Positions 43,732 to 50,986 of a DNA stretch of 64,000 bases are shown here, piece after piece. The stretch is from G965215145 sp965215145. GTDB lineage: Bacteria > Bacteroidota > Rhodothermia > Rhodothermales > JANQRZ01. The notes under the pieces were generated by a model. That model ran no database searches, had not been told where the DNA came from, and saw only the letters and a list, made by a program, of their open reading frames with translations. The stretch lies in NCBI GenBank assembly GCA_965215145.1, contig OZ244038.1, positions 682,001-746,000 of the forward strand, written 5' to 3'. The position numbers and the translations under genes were made by a program. The stretch's first letter is position 1. The number at the start of each line of letters is the position of its first letter.

Positions 43732-44193
43732 TGTGCTCTACTCCTGCTGTCAGGTGCTAGAAGACGAACGCGTCCCCAATGGTGGTCGGCTCATCCGAGC
43801 GGCGTAAGCGGCGGTGGGACAAGGTAATATAAGTGCCAGTACCGGAAAGGAGTAGGGCTACAACGTCCTGGCGGCCGGAGCGCGTCTAGCCTTTCATGCT
43901 CATGCTAGACGATCCGCACGTCTGGCACGGTGCGCAGCACCCCGCCTCCGGTCGGTGCGTAGGTAGCTGAGAGGGCGAGCACGCGCATACGTGGACGCGG
44001 CGGTCTAGTGCTGCGACACGAGAAGAATGACGGGTGAGTCGGCGAGTTCGTGCGCTGCGCAGGAAGGCGGCCGAGGAGCCAGATGCACCGCATCGGGCGA
44101 CGAGGCCAACGCAGCAGCGCGGCGCACGGGCCGTCGAGAGCCCATCAGAATCGCTGTGTCGCAGACTAGTGTCACGGTCAGTTGCTCGTAATC

Positions 44194-44248
44194 GGACCCC
44201 CCGCTTCCGCTCCCTTGAGCGCAGCGACGCAAGCCGGACGGGGGGTCC
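44194..44248. repeat. Short element with GGACCCCCCG inverted ends
   Basis: GGACCCCCCG at 44194 and CGGGGGGTCC ending at 44248 are perfect 10-bp inverted termini around 35 bp (GCGCAGCGACGCAAGCC inside). The same ends and an ACGCAAGC core occur in the elements at 52397-52488 and 54691-54800. Confidence 0.65.
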
Positions 44249-44354
44249 CACTTAGGAACGAGCGTCTTTCACATTAGGGAAGGGGCACTTCAATACGGCG
44301 CGGCGGGGGCTTCGTGCAGCGCCTGCCGCCTAAGTTGCGGATCTCGCTCCTTGT

Positions 44355-44439
44355 GGGCCGCCGCTGGTGTGCGTTCGCACGGCCGCGCCGAGGGCGTCCA
44401 TCAGCCGTGGGCGCACTGCTCGCGGTCGGTGCGGCTGTC
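44355..44439 (-). pseudogene. Remnant of a SpoIIE-type phosphatase C-terminus
   Basis: On the minus strand this reads MDALGAAVRTHTSGGP, matching MDALREAVRTHTGGGP near the end of the intact phosphatase at 47741-49468. DNA similarity to 47787-47873 is about 80% by eye and includes an identical GCACTGCTCGCGGT stretch, with a single-base deletion that breaks the frame. Nothing else of that gene remains here. Confidence 0.7.
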
Positions 44440-44618
44440 CGGGCGTACTGAGGGGGAAGAGGCCGTAGGTAGGGCCATTTTGCGGGCGGGTATTCGCCGA
44501 GTCGTCACGGCGGGGGGGCATCCGTTGGAGGACGCGCCGTGTAGGACTCCCACCTCCCATGTTGGAGGAGCGCCTGGCCGATCCCGTTGGGCGCTTGTCA
44601 TGAGCGGCACGGCCTGCG

Positions 44619-46352
44619 GTGCGATTCGGGTCCCGCTGTTCCCGCCGCAAGGCGGGCCGGAACGACCGGTCCCGACCCACCCCACCGCAGAGGCTGCCTC
44701 CCCTGACTACGCACTTCCGTGACCTCGACCTGCGCCCCGAGCTGGTGCAGACCGCCGCCGCGCTCGGTTTCGACGCGCCGACCCCGATCCAGGCCGCCAT
44801 CATCCCCCCGCTCCTCGCCGGCCGCGACGCCGTCGGGCAGGCGCAGACGGGGACGGGCAAGACGGCCGCCTTCGGGCTCCCGATCCTCCACCGCCTCACG
44901 CCCGGCGCGGGCCCGGTGCAGGCGCTCGTGCTCGTGCCCACGCGCGAGCTGGCCGTGCAGGTGGCGAACGCGCTCTACACCTACGGTGAGGCGCTGGGCG
45001 CGCGCGTCCTCCCGGTCTACGGCGGCCAGCCGTACCACCGCCAGATCAACCGCCTCCGCAAGGGCGTGGACGTCGTCGTCGGCACGCCGGGGCGGCTGCT
45101 CGACCTGCTCGCGCAGGGCGCCCTCGACCTCGGCACCGTCGGCACCGTCGTGCTCGACGAGGCCGACGAGATGCTGAGCATGGGGTTCGTCGCCGACATC
45201 GAGTCGATCCTCGACGCGACGCCGGCCGCGCGGCAGACGGTGCTCCTCTCGGCCACCCTCCCCGGCGGCATCCGCCGCCTCGCCGAGCGCTACCTCCGCG
45301 ACCCCGCCACCTGCACCGTCGCGAGCGACCAGCGCACGGCGGCGACCGTCGAGCAGCGGGCCTACCTCGTCCACGGGCGCGACAAGCTGGCGGCGCTCGT
45401 CCGGCTCCTGGAGACGGAGCCGGTCGAGAGCGCGCTCGTCTTCGTGCAGACGCGCGCGAGTACGGCCGAGATCGCGCAGAAGCTGGCGGGCTACGGCTAC
45501 GCCGCCGAGGCGCTCAGCGGCGAGATGACGCAGGCGGCGCGCACCGAGACCCTCGCCCGGTTCCGGCACCGCCGCATCCAGATCCTCGTCGGCACCGACG
45601 TGGCCGCGCGCGGGCTCGACATCGACCACATCTCGCACGTCTTCAACTACGACCTCTCCCGCGACCCCGAGGTGTACGTCCACCGGATCGGGCGGACGGG
45701 CCGGGCCGGCAAGGCGGGCACGGCGCTCGCCCTCGTGCGGCCAGACCAGCAGGGGCTCGTCCGGGCCATCGAGCGCTACACGAACGAGCCCATCCCCTAC
45801 GCGCCCGTCCCGACGCGCGAGGAGGTCGAGGCGCGCCGCGAGGAGCAGTTCCGCGCCCTCGTCACCGAACGGCTCGCGGCGCCAGAGGGCGTCAAGGGCA
45901 GCCCGGACCGGAGCCTCATCCTGTCGCTCCTCAGCGAGGGCCACGACGCGCTCGACGTGGCCGCCGCCGCGCTCGCCCTCGCCCGCGACGTGCAGCCGGC
46001 TCCTGCGCTCGACCCCATCGGCAAGGTGAAAACGCGGGCGCCGCGCAAGGCTAAGCCTCGCCGCTCCGGTGATCAGGACCGCCGCCCTCGGGGTCGCGAC
46101 GGTCGGGAGGAGGGGATGGTCCGGCTCGCCCTCGACAAGGGCGCGCGCCACAGCGTCCGCCCCAACCAGGTCGTGAGCGCGATCGCGCGGACGGCCGACA
46201 TCCCCGGCCGCGTGCTGGGCAAGATCTTGATCGAGCAGAGCCGGACGCTGGTGGACGTGCCGGAGTCGTTCGCGGATCGCGTGCTCGCCCACGACGGCGG
46301 CTACCGGCTGGGGAAGGCCGTCGCCACCATCACGGCAGCCACCGACGCCTAG
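44619..46352 (+). CDS. DEAD-box RNA helicase with DbpA-type RNA-binding tail
   Basis: About 577 residues from a GTG at 44619, or 549 if translation begins at the CTG at 44703, where the conserved THFRDLDLRPELV begins; no ATG fits. Helicase motifs: Q motif FDAPTPIQ, AQTGTGKTA, PTRELA, VLDEADEM, LLSATL and HRIGRTGRAGK. The last 75 residues (GMVRLALDKGARHSVRPNQV, then ADIPGRVLGKILIEQ) form the DbpA/CsdA-type RNA-binding domain after a basic linker. It unwinds RNA, probably in ribosome assembly or cold response. Its final codons and stop are repeated at 46878-46910 beyond the HicAB genes. Confidence 0.93.
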   Translation: MRFGSRCSRRKAGRNDRSRPTPPQRLPPLTTHFRDLDLRPELVQTAAALGFDAPTPIQAAIIPPLLAGRDAVGQAQTGTGKTAAFGLPILHRLTPGAGPVQALVLVPTRELAVQVANALYTYGEALGARVLPVYGGQPYHRQINRLRKGVDVVVGTPGRLLDLLAQGALDLGTVGTVVLDEADEMLSMGFVADIESILDATPAARQTVLLSATLPGGIRRLAERYLRDPATCTVASDQRTAATVEQRAYLVHGRDKLAALVRLLETEPVESALVFVQTRASTAEIAQKLAGYGYAAEALSGEMTQAARTETLARFRHRRIQILVGTDVAARGLDIDHISHVFNYDLSRDPEVYVHRIGRTGRAGKAGTALALVRPDQQGLVRAIERYTNEPIPYAPVPTREEVEARREEQFRALVTERLAAPEGVKGSPDRSLILSLLSEGHDALDVAAAALALARDVQPAPALDPIGKVKTRAPRKAKPRRSGDQDRRPRGRDGREEGMVRLALDKGARHSVRPNQVVSAIARTADIPGRVLGKILIEQSRTLVDVPESFADRVLAHDGGYRLGKAVATITAATDA

Positions 46353-46360
46353 CTCTCCCG
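46328..46360 (+). repeat. Direct repeat copy 1: helicase 3' end
   Basis: 33 nt from CATCACGG to AGCTCTCCCG covering the last seven codons, the stop (46350-46352) and 8 nt after it. It matches 46878-46910 at 31 of 33 positions. The pair brackets HicAB. Confidence 0.85.
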
Positions 46361-46375
46361 CGCCCGCACGACGGA

Positions 46376-46618
46376 TTAGGAGAGGCGGCGGATCACCTCG
46401 TCTTTGCTTATGCCGAGGCGGGCGGCGATGTCGCTCAGGATCGCGTTCAACGTCCCGACCCGAAGCGGGCTGTGCAGCGGGACCGTGACGTGGTGCTCGC
46501 CCTCGTCCGATTGGCGCGTGAGCCGGACGTGACTCCCGCTCTGCCGCGTCTGCTCGTACCCGAGCTTTCGGAGCCGCCGGATCAGCGTCTTCCCATCGAG
46601 GTCACGCGGAAGCCTCAC
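46376..46618 (-). CDS. hicA: HicA-type mRNA interferase toxin
   Basis: 80 residues of the YcfA/HicA dsRBD-like family. It shows DGKTLIRRLRKLGYEQTRQS, the catalytic-histidine motif GSHVRL, and the end HHVTVPLHSPLRVGTLNAIL. HicA cleaves mRNA. Its start overlaps the stop of the upstream partner (ATGA), so synthesis is coupled and the antitoxin comes first. Length is typical. The pair sits between a helicase gene and a DUF4145 gene, bracketed by a 33-nt repeat. Confidence 0.9.
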   Translation of the reverse strand: MRLPRDLDGKTLIRRLRKLGYEQTRQSGSHVRLTRQSDEGEHHVTVPLHSPLRVGTLNAILSDIAARLGISKDEVIRRLS

Positions 46619-46824
46619 GCCGCGAGCACCTCTTCGCGCACGAAGTGTAGGCGGATCACGCCGGGCCGCTCCGCCTCATCGAAGTGGCAGGCGACGGCGT
46701 CGCGCACCATGTCCCGGAGTTCGTCGTTGGTGTCGGCCTCCGTGTAGATCGAGTGGCCGAGCGCGCGGGCCTCGAACCCGCCCTCGGGCGAGTCTGAGAC
46801 GAGGAAGATGATCTCGTTCTGCAT
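46615..46824 (-). CDS. hicB: HicB-type antitoxin (short form)
   Basis: 69 residues from ATG 46824, reading QNEIIFLVSDSPEGGFEARA, GHSIYTEADTNDELRDMVRD and then ACHFDEAERPGVIRLHFVRE. This is the partial RNase-H-like fold of HicB antitoxins without an obvious DNA-binding tail, so autoregulation may be weak or absent. It is coupled to hicA by a 4-nt overlap. An upstream segment includes the second copy of the helicase 3' end at 46878-46910. Confidence 0.85.
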   Translation of the reverse strand: MQNEIIFLVSDSPEGGFEARALGHSIYTEADTNDELRDMVRDAVACHFDEAERPGVIRLHFVREEVLAA

Positions 46825-46877
46825 GGCGTCTCCGTTTGCCCCAAGATAGGACGCCGATGCCCTTTCGAGGTTACCAT

Positions 46878-46910
46878 CATCACGGAGGCCACCGACGCCT
46901 AGCTCTCCCG
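46878..46910 (+). repeat. Direct repeat copy 2: detached helicase 3' end
   Basis: 33 nt nearly identical to 46328-46360, with two adjacent substitutions. It lies 54 nt upstream of hicB. A further short match, CGCACGACGG, is found 5 nt beyond copy 1 and 23 nt beyond copy 2 (46934-46943), so similarity may originally have extended further. Confidence 0.85.
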
Positions 46911-46943
46911 TTCCCCCAGGACAGAGGTTCTGCCGCACGACGG

Positions 46944-47594
46944 TCAACTGGTAGCCTGGGCTCTGCCACGTTCAACACGATCCGGGAGCACGTAGAGGAA
47001 CTGCCCGAGCGCAGTCACAAAGTCAATGCAGTGACGGGCATCAGCGGCGCTAGGGAGTGTGGCGCTGTTGTCAGCATGACGCTGATCATTGGCATCGAGT
47101 CGAACTTCGTGAGCCCACTCACTCATCCCCTCAGTAATAAGATGGTCGTCTTTTGCTTTGTTGATACGAGAGTATAGGGTCCCATCAGCGTACCCTTTAT
47201 CCTTGAGCATGGCATCTACCGAGCTGGCCGCCAGCATGACCGCACCAGCCGGAGCGTGTAGGCTGTTTACAGCCTGCTCTAGGTAGGCCTTAGCACGAGG
47301 AGGTAACGAATCATCTACCTCCGGTGCTGATGGATATATCTCGGTGGCAGGGCCATTACTGGATAAGGAAGCTGCGGTCACGACTCCTCCGCACCTCCGG
47401 CAAGCGTAGGTGGCCCAGAAGCGAGAGACGTTGCCTGTGACATCCTTGGTTTGCCAGGCACTCTGCTGGCGACTCAACGTCGGTGAATCGACGCTGCAAT
47501 GTGGGCAGCGCTCAAGATCAAGCTGATGGAGCAAGTCAGGCACTGATGAAGCAAGAGTGTGGCAGAACCAGTGATTGGGGGCGGGGCGCAGCAT
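46944..47594 (-). CDS. DUF4145 domain protein
   Basis: 216 residues. The N-terminal part has a zinc-ribbon-like set of cysteines (RCPHCSVDS, then YACRRCGGVV) and the C-terminal half is the helical DUF4145 domain (RAKAYLEQAVNSLHAPAGAV; AASSVDAMLKDKGYADGTLY; HADNSATLPSAADARHCIDF). DUF4145 occurs alone and fused to restriction or helicase proteins; its role is unclear. Composition is less GC-rich than the surroundings, suggesting acquisition. It is transcribed in the same direction as HicAB and ends about 33 bp from the duplicated repeat. Confidence 0.85.
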   Translation of the reverse strand: MLRPAPNHWFCHTLASSVPDLLHQLDLERCPHCSVDSPTLSRQQSAWQTKDVTGNVSRFWATYACRRCGGVVTAASLSSNGPATEIYPSAPEVDDSLPPRAKAYLEQAVNSLHAPAGAVMLAASSVDAMLKDKGYADGTLYSRINKAKDDHLITEGMSEWAHEVRLDANDQRHADNSATLPSAADARHCIDFVTALGQFLYVLPDRVERGRAQATS

Positions 47595-47740
47595 AGCGCG
47601 AGTCGCCGAAAGCGAAATCCCAGCCGTATAGCCCGAGGGCTTGGGACGTGACCGTCGATAATACGGTAGCCCGCCTTGATCCTCAAGGCCCTGCAGAGCC
47701 TGTACTGCCGCTCGTCACTGGAGGAGGTCAACCATGAGGG

Positions 47741-49468
47741 TCACCCCTCCCGCTTCAGCACGACCACCGTGAGGTCGTCGTCGAGGGGGCCGCCGCCGGT
47801 GTGGGTCCGCACGGCCTCGCGCAGCGCGTCCATCACGCCGTCGGCGCACTGCTCGCGGTGGGCGCGGACGGTCTCCGTCAGCCGCTCCTCGCCGAACTCG
47901 TCGTCGGCGTCGGTCGCGCTCCAAGCCTCGGTGACACCGTCGGTGTAGAGGACCAGCACGTCGCCCTCCTCCAACGTCGTGTGGCCCTCAGCGTAGGGAG
48001 CCTCGGCGAGCACGCCGAGCAGCACGCCGCCCTCCTGCAGCTCGTCGATCCCGCCGGCGGCGCGGACGGCCAGCGGCGGGTTGTGGCCGGCGTTGACGAA
48101 CCGGAAGCCGCCGTCGCGGCGGTCGTAGATCCCCCAGAAGAACGTGATGAACATCGTCAGCCCCGTGTTCCGGTGGATCACGCGGTTGACGCGCTGTGTG
48201 GCCGTCGGCAGGTCCACGGTGCCGGCCGAGAGGCTGGCGGCGACGAGGTGGAGGCATGCCTGGAGGTTCGCCATGAGGAGCGAGGCGGGGATCCCCTTGC
48301 CGGACACGTCGGCCACGGCGACGAGCACGCGGTTGTCGTCGAGGCGGAGGGCGTCGTAGTAGTCCCCGGCGACGAACCGGCTCGGGAGGTTCAGCGCGGC
48401 GAGGTCAGCGCCTTCTACGGCAGGAAGCTGCTGCGGGAGCAGGCGCTCCTGGATCGAGCGGGCGAGGTGCATCTCCTCCTCCAGCCGCTCCTTCTCGACG
48501 CGGGCTGCCACGCCGCGCGCGTTCTCGACGGCGGTGAGGGCGAGCTGCCCGAGGGCCGTCAGGAAGTCCACGTCGTCGGGCGTGTACGGCTTTTGCGTCG
48601 CCTTCGGGCCGAGGAGGAGGGCGCCGCGGGTGGCGTCCTGCATCCGCAGCGGGAGGGCCAGCGCGAACCCCCGCTCCCGGAGGTCGGCCCACTCTGCCGG
48701 GGCGTCCTCGTCGAGGAGCTGCATCCGCCCGAGGTCCCCCAGCCGCTCGACGGTCTCCGCGTCCAGGTCGTCGGCGTCGCGCGCGGCGGCGACCTCCAGC
48801 CCGCTGTCCTCGGTGGCGCCGTCGGGGCGGAGGAGGAGGACGTAGCGGCGGATCAGGAGCTGCCCCATCAGCGCGAGCGAGAGGATCCGCACGGCGCGGT
48901 CGGCGTCGAGCGTGCGGGCGAACTCCTGCGAGAGGTCGAAGAGGGTGTTGAGCTGCTGGACGGTCTGGCCGAGCTCCTCGTTGGCGTCGCGCAGCTCCTC
49001 GACCATCTGGGCGTTGTGGACGGCCGTGGCGCTCATGTTCACGAGGGAGTCCACGAACGACAGCTCGCCCGGCTCGAAGGGCTGCCCCGTGGCCTTCGGG
49101 CCGAGGCCGACGAGGCCGATCCGGCGGTCGTGGTAGAGCACGGGGAGCAGCAGCGCCACGCCGCGCTCGCGGAGCGGCCCCGGCACGTCGTCCCCCTGCG
49201 CGACGGCGTCCGGCGCGCGGAGGCGGAGGGTGTCGTCCGGCTTCAGCCCCGGCATCCCCTTCACGGCCTCGACGCGGAAGCCGTCGCCGTCGGCGCCGGG
49301 CGCGAGGGGGTAGTCGAGCATCGCCACGCCGCGGGTGACGAACAGCTTGCTCATCGCCGTCAGCAGGAGGTTGCCGAGGACGAAGTCCACGTCGAGCGAG
49401 GAGGCGAGCAGGCGGCTCGTCTCCAGCAGGGCTCGGAGGTCGAAGCGGTCGGTGCTGGCCTCGGGCAT
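47741..49468 (-). CDS. GAF-GAF-SpoIIE (PP2C) serine phosphatase
   Basis: 575 residues from ATG 49468 (a TTG 21 nt upstream is possible). Two GAF sensor domains (about 15-160 and 180-320), each ending in LVGLGPKAT/LLLGPKAT-type strands, are joined by helices. The PP2C domain of about 350-570 has SIQERLLPQQLP, AGDYYDAL, VAVADVSGKGIPASLLMANL and VLYTDGVTEA with metal-binding aspartates. Such enzymes act in partner-switching control of sigma factors or of anti-sigma antagonists; no partner gene is adjacent. Lacking a membrane segment, it senses a cytosolic signal. A decayed copy of its tail lies at 44355-44439. Confidence 0.92.
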   Translation of the reverse strand: MPEASTDRFDLRALLETSRLLASSLDVDFVLGNLLLTAMSKLFVTRGVAMLDYPLAPGADGDGFRVEAVKGMPGLKPDDTLRLRAPDAVAQGDDVPGPLRERGVALLLPVLYHDRRIGLVGLGPKATGQPFEPGELSFVDSLVNMSATAVHNAQMVEELRDANEELGQTVQQLNTLFDLSQEFARTLDADRAVRILSLALMGQLLIRRYVLLLRPDGATEDSGLEVAAARDADDLDAETVERLGDLGRMQLLDEDAPAEWADLRERGFALALPLRMQDATRGALLLGPKATQKPYTPDDVDFLTALGQLALTAVENARGVAARVEKERLEEEMHLARSIQERLLPQQLPAVEGADLAALNLPSRFVAGDYYDALRLDDNRVLVAVADVSGKGIPASLLMANLQACLHLVAASLSAGTVDLPTATQRVNRVIHRNTGLTMFITFFWGIYDRRDGGFRFVNAGHNPPLAVRAAGGIDELQEGGVLLGVLAEAPYAEGHTTLEEGDVLVLYTDGVTEAWSATDADDEFGEERLTETVRAHREQCADGVMDALREAVRTHTGGGPLDDDLTVVVLKREG

Positions 49469-49501
49469 GGGACGGTGGGCGGTGGACAAGGTGAGCCGGC
49501 C

Positions 49502-49507
49502 AAGCTA
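49502..49507 (-). promoter_or_regulatory. TAGCTT box before the phosphatase gene
   Basis: AAGCTA on the plus strand gives TAGCTTGG on the minus strand, 34 nt before the ATG at 49468. A TTG lies about 15 nt further upstream, shorter than the usual spacer. Confidence 0.35.
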
Positions 49508-49531
49508 CCGACGCGCTCTAAACAAGGACCT

Positions 49532-49646
49532 GTAGGGGCGGCCCCATGTGGGCGCCCTGCCCGGGGCGGTGGACGCGGGGGCGCGGAGGCCACGGTACCT
49601 CCCCGGGGCCATCCAAGTGCGGGCGGACACGTGGGGCCGCCCCTAC
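49532..49646. repeat. 115-bp element with REP-type terminal inverted repeats
   Basis: Ends GTAGGGGCGGCCCCATGTG... and ...CACGTGGGGCCGCCCCTAC are inverted repeats of about 26 nt with three mismatches. The interior (about 63 bp) has no coding potential. Two REP-like ends facing each other suggest a REPIN or a miniature element mobilised by a RAYT. It sits between two minus-strand genes. Confidence 0.7.
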
Positions 49647-49659
49647 GACGCAAACGAAC

Positions 49660-50871
49660 TCACCCGTCGCCCGCCCTCCCGACCTCAACCTGCCCGCCGA
49701 CGGCGAGGGTGTGGATCCGGTTGAGGGGGAGGCCCCGCGCGGCGGCGCGCTCGCGGAGCAGCCGCGGCGGCTCGTCCAGCCCCTCGTCGGCGAGGTCGAA
49801 CGTGCCCCAGTGGGTCGCCAGGAGATGCACGCCGCCGTCGGTGCCGCCGAGGTCCTCGAAGGCGTCGAGGGCCTGCTCGGGGTCGACGTGGACGCGGGCC
49901 ATGAACCACCGCGGGCGGTACGCGCCGATGGGCATCAGCACGAGGTCCGGCGCCCCGTGCCGCTCGGCGATCTCCCGGAAGTGCGGGGCGTGGCCGGTGT
50001 CCCCGGCGAAGTAGACGCGCGGGAGGCCGTCGCGCAGCGGCTCCAGGTACCAGCTCGCCCAGAGCGTCCGGTTGCGGTCGGTGAGGGTGCGGCCGGAGAA
50101 GTGCCGCGCCGGGGTGCAGTGGATGCGGTACGCCGGCTCCCCGTCCGCGCCCCCGGCCGTCACCGATTGCCCCCAGTCGAGGTCCACCGCGCGGGCCGCG
50201 CCCAGCCGCTCCCCGACGCGCAGCGGCGCCAGCACTAGCGGCCGGTCCCGCTCGTGGAGCCACCGCATCGCCTTCAGGTCGAGGTGGTCGTAGTGGTCGT
50301 GCGAGAGCAGCACGAGGTCCACCGGTGGGAGGTTGTCCGGATCGAGGGGGAGGGGCACCTGCCGCTCCGGCCCCGCGAACGAGACGGGGCTCGCGCGGTC
50401 GGCGAACATCGGGTCCGTCAGGATGGTCAGGCCGCCGACTTGGAGGAGCACCGAGGTGTGGCCGAGCCAGGTCGCGCGGAGGCGGCCCTCGGGCGGGGGC
50501 ACCGCGAGCGCTTCGGGGTCCACCCGCTCGAACGGCGTCGCCGGCGGCTCGGGCTTCTGGCGGAAGGGGTAGCTCACCATCCACCCCATCGCCTTCAGCG
50601 CGGGCACGTCGTCGTCGGCCGAGGGCCAGGGGTTGCGGAAGGTGCGGCCGTCGTGGTGGTCGCGGTTGTGCCACAGGTGGGTCTCGACGGCCGGGAGCGG
50701 CGGGTCGGGCGGGGCCATCGGCGGGCGGCAGGCGGGGAGGAGGGGCGCGAGGAGAAGGAGGAGGGAGAGGGGAAAGAGGCGAGGGGGACGTGAAGATTGG
50801 GGAAGAGCAGCCGGTGTGCGGGTCGGGGAAGAACCGGGGACGCCGGAGGGGGTGCCACGCTGATTAAACAC
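49660..50871 (-). CDS. Lipoprotein of the NAPE-PLD/RomA-like metallo-beta-lactamase family
   Basis: About 403 residues if the GTG at 50871 is used. The start is uncertain because no ATG precedes the hydrophobic segment LFPLSLLLLLAPLLPAC, whose lipobox predicts a lipidated cysteine. The catalytic domain has TWLGHTSVLLQVGGLTILTD, the metal motif LLSHDHYDHLDLKAM, FAGDTGHAPHF and ATHWGTF, all typical of N-acylphosphatidylethanolamine-hydrolysing phospholipase D-like enzymes. It probably acts on lipids or a phosphodiester at the cell envelope. Confidence 0.85.
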   Translation of the reverse strand: MFNQRGTPSGVPGSSPTRTPAALPQSSRPPRLFPLSLLLLLAPLLPACRPPMAPPDPPLPAVETHLWHNRDHHDGRTFRNPWPSADDDVPALKAMGWMVSYPFRQKPEPPATPFERVDPEALAVPPPEGRLRATWLGHTSVLLQVGGLTILTDPMFADRASPVSFAGPERQVPLPLDPDNLPPVDLVLLSHDHYDHLDLKAMRWLHERDRPLVLAPLRVGERLGAARAVDLDWGQSVTAGGADGEPAYRIHCTPARHFSGRTLTDRNRTLWASWYLEPLRDGLPRVYFAGDTGHAPHFREIAERHGAPDLVLMPIGAYRPRWFMARVHVDPEQALDAFEDLGGTDGGVHLLATHWGTFDLADEGLDEPPRLLRERAAARGLPLNRIHTLAVGGQVEVGRAGDG

Positions 50872-50986
50872 CGAAGGACCACGGACCACTGGTGTTGCAC
50901 GGAGCGGATCGTTCGCCGGGAGAGGCCAACACGCACCACGCAACACCAGCCGCGACCTGGCAGACATCGGACAACCCTAAACACGT

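Larger units (their letters stand above)
43732..44618. other. Non-coding or decayed stretch between sulfotransferase and helicase
   Basis: Nearly 900 bp with no supportable intact gene. It holds a 55-bp element with 10-bp inverted ends at 44194-44248, a short inverted repeat GTCTAGC/GCTAGAC near 43885-43909, and a decayed fragment of a SpoIIE-type phosphatase tail at 44355-44439. The remainder shows neither consistent codon bias nor RNA-gene structure. Confidence 0.55.

Noticed and set aside
43905..44093. Minus-strand peptide beginning MRVLALSATYAPTGGG, like a glycosyltransferase start
   Set aside because: It stops after 27 residues, no continuation in any frame resembles a glycosyltransferase, and no codon bias supports it.
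46376..47594. A defence island formed by HicAB and DUF4145
   Set aside because: No nuclease, methylase or helicase of a known defence system accompanies them, and the DEAD-box helicase is a housekeeping RNA type.
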